From positions 1-15,147 of the forward strand of contig JASHYF010000134.1 in the NCBI GenBank assembly GCA_030043235.1: a stretch of 15,147 bases of DNA, read 5' to 3'. How positions within the stretch are numbered: position 1 is the stretch's first letter; each line of letters opens with the position of its first letter. Under the pieces are notes generated by a model, which was given only the letters and a program-made list of their open reading frames with translations, was not told the DNA's origin and did no database searches. The stretch comes from Solirubrobacteraceae bacterium. GTDB taxonomy: Bacteria; Actinomycetota; Thermoleophilia; Solirubrobacterales; Solirubrobacteraceae. Below, piece after piece: positions 6,277 through 12,423 of this stretch. A program made the translations under genes and the position numbers.

Positions 6277-7944
6277 ATGAGACGCCTTGCCCTGTTCACG
6301 ATCATCTCAGCGACCGTCGGCATGGCGTGGGTGCTGCCGGCGACGGCGAGCGCTGCGACGTTCACCCAGTGCCCGCCGGTTGACAAAGACGCCGGGTGCG
6401 GCTTCCTCATCACCGTCACGAACTCAGGCGTCTCGATCGCGCAGGACGCCGAAGAGGGACCCTATGACGGCAGCGACGACACGCTCGTGGGGATCGTCGA
6501 CGACTCCTCGCGAGCGGTCTCGCAGATTACGCTCTCCTCCGAAAACGAGATCTTCGGGTTCGACGGCGACGGCATGTGTGATGCGCCGGAACCTCCGCGC
6601 GCTCCGGGATGCATAGTTCTTGCGGAGAACAAATCGCACGAAACGCCCGCCGTCAAACCGGGCACCGAATGCGCGACCTCTCCCCTGGACGGCATCACCG
6701 AAAACGACGTCGAAGAACCCTGCGGGCACGAACCGCCGCCCGGCGAGCCGGCGAACATCGACCCGTTCGAAGGCGGCGATGGCGAACCGGTCGGATACGC
6801 AAAAAACGGCGATGCGGTCGCGGGCTATGAGGGACCGAGGAACTGGTACTCGAACGTGGGTGTCGGGGCCACCAGCGGCGTCGTCGACTTCGGCCCCGCG
6901 CTGCAGCCGGGCGAATCGACCTACTTCGCGCTCGAGTCATCGCTCACCGCGACCTCGCTCGTGTTCGGCAGCACCGACACGGTGTCCAGCACGCTCAGCG
7001 GAGGCGGGCAGAGCGGATCGTCGATCACCGTTCTGCAGGGCACCTCCGTCACGGACACGGCGATGCTCGTCGGCGCGAACGCCGCGCAGGCGAGCGGCGA
7101 AGTGACCTATGACGTCTACAACAACTCCACGTGCAGCGGAACGCCCGTCGCGACCAGCGCCGGCACGGTCTCGGCGGGGACGGCGAACCCTTCGGCCGCC
7201 GAGACGACCCTGGGACCCGGCATCTACTACTGGACGGCTTCCTACGGCGGCGATGTCAACAACCAGAAAGCGGCGAGCGCCTGCGGTAGCGAGCTGCTGA
7301 CAGTCGTCGCGCCCAGCTCGACCTCGACGATCGAGACCGGCGGTGGCGTGAGCAGCGCTTCGCTCCCGGTGCTCGTCGGCACCCCCGTGACCGACCAGGC
7401 CCACATCGCGGGCTCTGAGGCGGCGAGCGCGACCGGCACGGTGACCTACACGCTGTACTCCGACAGCAAATGCACCAAACCGGTGTCGAGCAGCGTGGAG
7501 CCCGTGACCGGCGGCGTCGCCTCGCCGTCGACGTCTGTCGCCGAGACGAAAACCGGCACCTACTACTGGACGGCGAGCTACAGCGGCGGCGGGCTCGACG
7601 CCGCCTCCTCGAGCGCCTGCGGCAGCGAGACGCTGATCGTCTCAAAGCACGCGAACCTGGGGCTTCCGAGTGGCACGCAGTGTCACAGCCACCGTGACTT
7701 TGCCGTTCATCCACGCTTCCCCAAGGGCGCCAAGATCGTGCGCTTCGAGGAGTTCATCAACGGCACGCTGGTCAAGTCGGGCCACCTCAAGCGGGGTGCG
7801 ACCAGCGTGGACCTGATCGGGCTGCCCAAGGGCACCTACCACGTGGAGCTCGTCACGTTCGAAGCGAGCGGCGCCAGCTACGAGGACACACGCACCTACC
7901 ACACGTGCGTGCCCAAAAAACACAAACACGGAAAACACAAGTAG
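6277..7944 (+). CDS. Secreted protein with two Ig-like repeats and a basic tail
   Basis: 555 residues. A signal peptide (basic MRR, hydrophobic 4-20, then PATASA) is likely cleaved after A26. A first domain of about 200 residues has several cysteines and acidic, Asp/Gly-rich stretches. Residues about 232-455 hold two copies of a roughly 113-residue Ig-like module, each with VTYxxY, a YYWTASY strand and SACGSE..L.V. A third domain (about 456-546, GTQCHSHRDFAVHPRF to TYHTCV) follows, and the tail is KKHKHGKHK. There is no LPXTG motif or C-terminal membrane segment, so it is probably released or held by charge. GGGAG lies before the ATG. Lysines are often AAA, unlike in most neighbouring genes. 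Adhesion or cell-surface binding is possible but unproven. Confidence 0.85.
   Translation: MRRLALFTIISATVGMAWVLPATASAATFTQCPPVDKDAGCGFLITVTNSGVSIAQDAEEGPYDGSDDTLVGIVDDSSRAVSQITLSSENEIFGFDGDGMCDAPEPPRAPGCIVLAENKSHETPAVKPGTECATSPLDGITENDVEEPCGHEPPPGEPANIDPFEGGDGEPVGYAKNGDAVAGYEGPRNWYSNVGVGATSGVVDFGPALQPGESTYFALESSLTATSLVFGSTDTVSSTLSGGGQSGSSITVLQGTSVTDTAMLVGANAAQASGEVTYDVYNNSTCSGTPVATSAGTVSAGTANPSAAETTLGPGIYYWTASYGGDVNNQKAASACGSELLTVVAPSSTSTIETGGGVSSASLPVLVGTPVTDQAHIAGSEAASATGTVTYTLYSDSKCTKPVSSSVEPVTGGVASPSTSVAETKTGTYYWTASYSGGGLDAASSSACGSETLIVSKHANLGLPSGTQCHSHRDFAVHPRFPKGAKIVRFEEFINGTLVKSGHLKRGATSVDLIGLPKGTYHVELVTFEASGASYEDTRTYHTCVPKKHKHGKHK
6970..7641 (+). repeat. Tandem duplication of an Ig-like module inside the secreted protein
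   Basis: Two coding copies about 339 bases apart. The DNA is still alike in the conserved strands: TACTACTGGACGGC occurs in both, and AGCGCCTGCGGYAGCGAG ends both. The linker and loop parts have diverged, so the duplication is not very recent. Confidence 0.7.
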
Positions 7945-7966
7945 CAGTCGCGGAGCGCTCAGACGG

Positions 7967-8000
7967 CGTGGCGGCAGCCGATGAGACGGTCGCCGCTACG
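7967..8000. terminator. Strong hairpin between convergent genes
   Basis: CGTGGCGGC (7967-7975) pairs with GCCGCTACG (7992-8000) through nine pairs with one G-T. After an A/C mismatch, GCCG pairs with CGGT around the loop ATGAGA. It sits between the stop of the secreted protein (7944) and that of dipZ (8034), so it is probably a bidirectional terminator without a T-run. Confidence 0.55.
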
Positions 8001-8033
8001 CGTCCCGGGTTTCGTCGAGCCCCGCGCCGCGAT

Positions 8034-9848
8034 CTACCCGAACGTGAAGTCGTAGGCGACGAGCCCGTCCTGCAAGCGCAGCGCCAGTTCGTGGCTCTCA
8101 TCGTCGGGCAGAGCCACCAGCCAGTACAGCCGCTGGCGGCGCACGGTGACGATGCCGTCGTGGACGTCCGCTCCGGAGTCCGCGGCGGGGATCGGATGCC
8201 CGTCGAGCATCACCCGCACCTGCATCGGGCGTTCGTCCTGCGAGCTCAGCACTAGGTACACGTTCTTGGCCTCGAAGTGGAGGTTGATACCGGCTTCGGA
8301 TACGGCTTCCGCGGGCTGGGCGCCGACGTTCCAGGTGCCGCTGTAGGCGAGGTCGTTGAGCGGCAGTTCGCTCGTGGGCGGCGGGCCGTAGTCGTGCGTG
8401 CCCGTGTACGGGCCCTTGACGAATCCCTGGGCGCGAGCGGTGCCCGTGTAGGACTCCGGCGTGGCCTCGTCCGAGGGCCTGATCACGCCCGTGGGGCGGC
8501 TCTTCGCGCCGACCTGGTAGCCGGCTTCGGCGAGCAGCGCCCTGATCGCCGTTTCCGTCTTTTCATACTCGCCCTCGCCGAAGGTCGCATAGCGCACCTG
8601 CCCCTTGGCGTCGATCAGGTAGTCGGCGGGCCAGTACTCGTTGCCGTACGCGTTCCACGTGCCCATGTTGTTGTCCTGGACGATCGGGTAGCGCAGCCCA
8701 AACTGCTCGATCGCGTCTTTCACGTTGCCCGCCAGCTTCTCGAACTGGAACTCGGGGGCCTCGACGCCGACGATCGTCAGGCCCTCCTTGGCGTACGCCG
8801 CGTTCCAAGCCTTCAGGTACGGCAGCGTCCGGATGCAGTTGATGCAGGTGTACGTCCAGAAGTCGATCAGCACCACGCGCCCGCGCAGGGCGGCGAGCGT
8901 CAGCGGCGGACCTGTCTGGCCGACCTTCCCCGTGTTGAACCAGTCCTCGGTTTCCGTGAATTCCGGAGCGGCTCCCAGGTCGGGCAGCGTCTTGGCGGTC
9001 GCGAGGAGCGTCGCCTGGCTGGCGTCGCGCGCCGCCGGGCGGATCGTCGAGGTGTGCGCGCCTTCGCAGTCCGAGGAGCCGTTGGCGGGCACGAACTTCG
9101 CTCCATGGCCGGTGATCTCGTGCAGTCGCCGCGTGACCGCCTTCGAGCACTCGAGCGAGGCGGTGAGGTTGACGTTGGGGATCTTTTCGGCGACGAGCTG
9201 GTCGAAGTTGACGTCGAGGTTGGTCACGATGGCGATGCCCGTGAGGATCATGATCGCGCCGAGCGCCCGCCCGAGCAGCGGCCCGCGGCCGGCCCTGCGC
9301 ACGCGATCGAACACGCGCCTGCCGCCGAGCGAGAGGGCGAGCAGCACGACCGCCGAGCCGGCGGCGTAGGCGATCGCCAGTGCGACCGTTTTGCCGGACG
9401 CGGCGCTCACCGAGATCACCGCCGCGAGGATCGGGCTCGCGCACGGCGTGTACACGAAGCCGAGCGCGCCGCCCACGAGCAGTCCCGAGACGAAGCCGTC
9501 GCCGCTGCTCCTGCGCATCCCGCCGACCCCGAAGCGCGCGAGGCGTGACAGGGGGGCCTCCAGGCGCGCGGCCGCGTCGGGCACGAGCAGCGCCAGGCCG
9601 AACACGATCAGCACGACGATCGCCAGGTCCCGCAGGGGATCGTTGCCCAGACCGACGCCGTCGACCACGTTCGCGAGGCCCACGATCGTGACCGTGAACG
9701 TGATCGACAGGCCGAGCACCACCCCCAGCGGCCGGCGCCGCCCGCCCGCGCCGCCCGCCGACAGCAGCGCCGGGAGCACGGGCAGCGCGCACGGGGACAG
9801 GGCGGTGCCCGCGCCGGCGAGAATCGCGAAGCCTAGGAGGACGAGCAT
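8034..9848 (-). CDS. dipZ: DipZ-type fusion: CcdA membrane domain, thioredoxin-like domain, C-terminal beta domain
   Basis: 604 residues. Residues 1-215 form a CcdA/DsbD-like electron-transfer domain with about six membrane helices and the two redox cysteines in LSPCALPVLP (C20) and VYTPCASPIL (C136). An extracytoplasmic linker follows. A TlpA/thioredoxin-like domain (about 300-450) has the active site WTYTCINCIRTLPYL (C335, C338), with PIVQDNNMGTWNAYGNEYWP and YLIDAKGQVRY as in DipZ. The last 150 residues (SELPLNDLAYSGTWNVG and onward) match the carbohydrate-binding-like DipZ C-terminal domain. It should carry electrons from cytosolic thioredoxin across the membrane to reduce exported disulfides. 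AAGGAGG seven bases before the ATG is a near-perfect ribosome site. Somewhat shorter than the mycobacterial DipZ. No cytochrome c maturation genes lie beside it. Confidence 0.95.
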   Translation of the reverse strand: MLVLLGFAILAGAGTALSPCALPVLPALLSAGGAGGRRRPLGVVLGLSITFTVTIVGLANVVDGVGLGNDPLRDLAIVVLIVFGLALLVPDAAARLEAPLSRLARFGVGGMRRSSGDGFVSGLLVGGALGFVYTPCASPILAAVISVSAASGKTVALAIAYAAGSAVVLLALSLGGRRVFDRVRRAGRGPLLGRALGAIMILTGIAIVTNLDVNFDQLVAEKIPNVNLTASLECSKAVTRRLHEITGHGAKFVPANGSSDCEGAHTSTIRPAARDASQATLLATAKTLPDLGAAPEFTETEDWFNTGKVGQTGPPLTLAALRGRVVLIDFWTYTCINCIRTLPYLKAWNAAYAKEGLTIVGVEAPEFQFEKLAGNVKDAIEQFGLRYPIVQDNNMGTWNAYGNEYWPADYLIDAKGQVRYATFGEGEYEKTETAIRALLAEAGYQVGAKSRPTGVIRPSDEATPESYTGTARAQGFVKGPYTGTHDYGPPPTSELPLNDLAYSGTWNVGAQPAEAVSEAGINLHFEAKNVYLVLSSQDERPMQVRVMLDGHPIPAADSGADVHDGIVTVRRQRLYWLVALPDDESHELALRLQDGLVAYDFTFG

Positions 9849-9886
9849 GGCGTGTCCTCCTTACAGACTTCGCCGGCGCGGTTTTG

Positions 9887-10073
9887 TTACAGCCCCGCGC
9901 GCAGCGTGGCCCCGAAGTCCGTGCCCGGGATCGGGCCGATGCACGGCGAGCCGGCGCCAGCCTCGCGGCGTGCGCTCGATCGCCGCCCGCAGCCAGCGCC
10001 GGTGGATACGAAGCAGCCTGTCGCCATCGTGCGCGAGCATATGCCAAGGTGCCGATGCAGCCGCACGATTCAT
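9887..10073 (-). pseudogene. Possible frameshifted coding remnant in the dipZ upstream gap
   Basis: The 370-base gap 9849-10219 has no convincing intact gene. On the minus strand one frame reads RLLRIHRRWLRAAIERT, PRGWRRLA and then loses coding character, while the next frame continues as CIGPIPGTDFGATLRAGL with a TAA stop at 9887. Both pieces have G/C-ending codons, and they join if one base is skipped near 9955-9960. An unshifted 46-codon ATG frame (10027-9887) also exists. I recognise no family. Weak evidence; it may be chance in GC-rich DNA. Confidence 0.2.
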
Positions 10074-10080
10074 CGACGCC

Positions 10081-10098
10081 CGTGCATGCCAATGCACG
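10081..10098. repeat. 18-bp palindrome CGTGCAT-GCCA-ATGCACG
   Basis: Perfect 7-bp arms around four bases, about 120 bases before the H1-like gene and 230 before dipZ. The arms are less GC-rich than most hairpins here, so this looks more like an operator for a dimeric regulator than a terminator. The rest of the gap (10099-10219) is relatively AT-rich and holds a TAGGTT (10158-10163) resembling the TAGGCT elements, but no clear -35. Confidence 0.35.
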
Positions 10099-10219
10099 CC
10101 CGCTTCCTTTGCGCCAAACACCGAAGTTGGGTCAAGGCATTTGAGCCGTCCGACGCATAGGTTGATGTACACAGTCGCGTGTCCCGTCTCGATCGTCACG
10201 AAACGCAAAAGGAGCAGTG

Positions 10220-10558
10220 ATGTCACCCACGCAAAAGGCAGCCTCGAAACCGGCGCGGAGGAGAGCGAGCGCCGCCGGCAAAACGAAAGCAGCCGCCAAA
10301 CCGAAAGCCACGAAAGCCAAAGCCAAAGGCAAAGCGAAAGCCAAAGCCGCCGCGAAACCGAAACCGGCGACGAAAGCGAAACCGGCGACGAAAGCGAAAG
10401 CCGCGACGAGGAAAGCCAAAGCGACGGCGACCAAAGCCAAAGCGGCGACCAAAGCCAAAGTGACGCGCAAAGCCAAAGCCGCCACGAAAACCAGGGCTGG
10501 GAAATCGCCGGCGACCAAAGCGAAAGCCAAAACGGCCGCCGCCAAACGCAAACGCTGA
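10220..10558 (+). CDS. Histone H1-like lysine/alanine-rich DNA-binding protein
   Basis: 112 residues, almost entirely Lys, Ala, Thr, Pro and Arg, in repeats such as KAKAKGKAKAKAAAKPK and PATKAKPATKAKAAT, with RRR near the start and KRKR at the end. It has no globular or HU domain and no membrane segment. Such tails bind DNA by charge and occur as free proteins or as the C-terminal half of actinobacterial HU, so a nucleoid role is likely. AGGAG is five bases before ATG 10220; a GTG at 10217 would leave only two. By my count 32 of 33 lysines are AAA, the reverse of the AAG habit of pckG and most neighbours, and GCCAAA hexamers recur. Other frames are open across it because of the repeats and are not genes. 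Confidence 0.8.
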   Translation: MSPTQKAASKPARRRASAAGKTKAAAKPKATKAKAKGKAKAKAAAKPKPATKAKPATKAKAATRKAKATATKAKAATKAKVTRKAKAATKTRAGKSPATKAKAKTAAAKRKR

Positions 10559-10579
10559 CGGCGTCCAGCGCGCGGCGAG

Positions 10580-10621
10580 ACCGCTGGCGTGCGCCCGCTC
10601 GCAGGGGGCGCCGCCAGCGGT
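10580..10621 (+). promoter_or_regulatory. Long hairpin covering the start of the PHP phosphatase gene
   Basis: CCGCTGGCG (10581-10589) pairs with CGCCAGCGG (10612-10620), plus an A-T pair at the base. After a bulged T, GCGCCC (10591-10596) pairs with GGGCGC (10606-10611) around a nine-base loop. The last bases overlap the GTG start at 10620, and the only G-rich ribosome-site candidate (AGGGGG, 10603-10608) lies in the loop and inner stem. It may terminate the H1-like transcript, hide the start of the next gene, or both. No T-run follows. Confidence 0.5.
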
Positions 10622-11363
10622 GATCGACCTGCACTGCCACATCCTGCCGGCGCTCGACGACGGGGCGCTGGACCTCGCCGACAGCGTGGCGATGGCGCGA
10701 GAGGCCGAGCGCGACGGGATCGCGGTCGTGTGCGCCACGCCGCACATTCGCTATGACCACGACGTGCGCATCGAGGAGCTTCCCGAGCGCGTCGGCGCCC
10801 TGCAGGGCGAGCTGGACCGGCGGGGCGTGGGTGTGCGCATCGCGCAGGGGGGCGAGCTGGCGCAGTCAGCCGCCGACTCGCTCAGCGCCGCGCACCTGCA
10901 CGCGGTCTCGCTCGACGGCGGCGGTTGGATCCTGCTCGAGCCGGCGCCCGGTCCGCTGGCCGACGAGCTGCCCGCGCTCGTCGAGCGCCTGCGCGCGCGC
11001 GGCGCGCGCACGATCCTCGCCCACCCCGAGCGTCACGCGGGCGCCGCATCGTCCTCGGAGAGGGACCTGCGCAAGCGCCTGCGCGCGCTGATCGCGCGTG
11101 GCTGCTTGATCCAGTGGACGGCCGAGTTCATCGCGACCTCCGGCCTGCACGACCCCGACGCCTTCGTGCTGAGGCTCGCGCGCGACGGTCTCGTGCACCT
11201 GCTGGCCAGCGACGCGCACTCCTCCCACGGCGGGCGCCCGGTCGTGCTCAGCGCCGCCGTAGAGCGCCTGCGCGGCACGTGCTCGCCGGAGCAGGTCGCG
11301 TGGATCGCCGAGCGGGCGCCGGCGGCGATCCTCGCTGGAGAGGAGGTCCTGCCGCCGTGGTGA
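10620..11363 (+). CDS. PHP-family metal-dependent phosphatase (CpsB/YwqE-like tyrosine phosphatase)
   Basis: 247 residues. PHP motifs run in order: DLHCHILPALDDGA (H5, H7, D13, D14), CATPHIRYDH (H42), QGGELAQSA (E79), TILAHPERHAG (H135, E137, H139) and LLASDAHSSHGGRP (D198, H200). These ligands bind a metal cluster, usually manganese, and the 'HILPxxDDGA' start is the mark of CpsB/YwqE proteins. Those dephosphorylate tyrosine kinases that control capsule or exopolysaccharide export. No such kinase or polysaccharide gene is in the window, so the target is unknown. GTG at 10620 is the only start that keeps the first motif. It lies on the foot of a hairpin, so expression may be controlled there. 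The downstream kinase gene is convergent, 22 bases away, with no terminator visible between. Confidence 0.88.
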   Translation: MIDLHCHILPALDDGALDLADSVAMAREAERDGIAVVCATPHIRYDHDVRIEELPERVGALQGELDRRGVGVRIAQGGELAQSAADSLSAAHLHAVSLDGGGWILLEPAPGPLADELPALVERLRARGARTILAHPERHAGAASSSERDLRKRLRALIARGCLIQWTAEFIATSGLHDPDAFVLRLARDGLVHLLASDAHSSHGGRPVVLSAAVERLRGTCSPEQVAWIAERAPAAILAGEEVLPPW

Positions 11364-11385
11364 GCGATTGGCCGGCGAGCGGTGC

Positions 11386-12372
11386 TCAAGCCGCGCCGGG
11401 CGTGGACGGCCAGGGCTCGAGCGTGACCGACTGGGTGAGCTGCTCGACCACCGTTCCCGAGGCGTGACCGAGGCCGCGCCGCAAGAAGTTCGCCGCGCCT
11501 GCCGCGGCGCCCACCACCAGCGCGCGCTCGAAGCTCTCGCCCCGCGCCCACGATGCCGCCAGCGCGCCCATCATGGCGTCGCCGCAGCCCTCGCGGAAGC
11601 CGTGCTCGAAGCGCGGGGGCGTGAGCTGCCAGGCCTCATCCCCCTCCGGGGAGGATGCGCCGCGCACCACGAGCGCTGGCCGCTCACCGCGCGTGACGAC
11701 CACACAGCGCGCGCCGCCGTCGCGCAGGCGACGCGCCGCCGAGAGCAGCTGCTCGGGAGTTGAGACGGGTCCGCGCACGAACTCCGCGAGCTCCCAGTCG
11801 TTCAGCTTGACGAGGTCGGGCTCGCCGGTGAGCGCGCTGTCCAGGCGGGGCGAGGAGAGGTCCACGAGCGTGCGCGCGCCGCCCGCGCGCGCGTCGGCGA
11901 CGAGCTCGCCGTAGACCTCCAGCGGAAGCGATTCGGCGGGGAACGGGTTGGTGACGACCAGCCAGCCGCAGGCGAGCGCCTGAGCGCACGCGACCGAGAC
12001 CAGCTCGTCGAGCTCGTGCCGGGAGGGGGGGTCGCTGAGCCTCATCGCCAGCAGCTTGCGCTTGCCCGAGCGCCGGTCGGTGACGTAGCAGCCGCTCGCG
12101 CTCGCCGTCTGCACGAGGCGTGGCTGCGTGCCGGTGGCCTTCTCGAGCAGCGGGCGCAGGATCTCGCCGGACTCGCCACCCAGCAGGCCGCACAGGATCG
12201 GGGTGACGCCCAGGCTCAACGCGCTGGCGGCCGCCCACACACCCTGCCCGCCCGCGTGGAAGTGGATGCTCTGCCGATCCTCGCCCTCCACCTCCAGCGT
12301 GACGGTCAGCAGGGGGTTGGGCGCGAACAGCGCGACCGAGGCGCTCGAGAGCGGATGACGCGCCGTGCTCAT
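11386..12372 (-). CDS. PfkB-family sugar kinase, phosphofructokinase-like, substrate unknown
   Basis: 328 residues of the ribokinase/PfkB fold. FAPNPLLTVTLEVEGE (16-31) and HFHAGGQGVWAAASALSLG (38-56) correspond to the 'NPAxD' and 'GGKGxNVA' blocks of the 1-phosphofructokinase/tagatose-6-phosphate kinase branch, then CGLLGGESGE. DLVKLNDWELAEF (middle) and VVVTRGERPALV precede the catalytic block REGCGDAMMGALAASWA with base D265. The NPAxD aspartate is changed to leucine or threonine, GGKG to GGQG and GAGD to GCGD, so the substrate may not be the standard one. GAGGAG six bases before ATG 12372 supports the start. It lies 51 bases after the acyl-CoA ligase on the same strand and may belong to that operon. 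No PTS or sugar transport gene is near. Confidence 0.85.
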   Translation of the reverse strand: MSTARHPLSSASVALFAPNPLLTVTLEVEGEDRQSIHFHAGGQGVWAAASALSLGVTPILCGLLGGESGEILRPLLEKATGTQPRLVQTASASGCYVTDRRSGKRKLLAMRLSDPPSRHELDELVSVACAQALACGWLVVTNPFPAESLPLEVYGELVADARAGGARTLVDLSSPRLDSALTGEPDLVKLNDWELAEFVRGPVSTPEQLLSAARRLRDGGARCVVVTRGERPALVVRGASSPEGDEAWQLTPPRFEHGFREGCGDAMMGALAASWARGESFERALVVGAAAGAANFLRRGLGHASGTVVEQLTQSVTLEPWPSTPGAA

Positions 12373-12391
12373 CGCCTGCTCCTCGAGCGAT

Positions 12392-12410
12392 CCACGCGCG
12401 CGCCGCGTGG
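12392..12410. repeat. Hairpin between the acyl-CoA ligase and the PfkB gene
   Basis: CCACGCG and CGCGTGG, seven perfect pairs around a five-base loop, within the 51-base gap. There is no T-run. It could end part of the upstream transcript or protect an mRNA end, so the kinase may be expressed at a different level from the ligase. Confidence 0.35.
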
Positions 12411-12423
12411 GTGCGCCTGAGCG

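Noticed and set aside
10201..10622. Repetitive DNA considered as a CRISPR or satellite array
   Set aside because: The repeats are hexamer-like and in frame within a lysine-rich coding region, with no unique spacers.
9391..10623. Long plus-strand frame (410 codons) rich in Ser, Gln, Glu and Arg across the H1-like gene
   Set aside because: It is a shadow of the GCCAAA repeats, which leave all frames open. It also runs antisense through the 5' part of dipZ and has no ribosome site.
9861..10760. Minus-strand frames antisense to the H1-like gene, rich in Phe, Gly and Arg or in Leu, Trp and Ser
   Set aside because: Antisense reading of the same repeat. The lysine-rich plus frame has the ribosome site and a biologically sensible composition.
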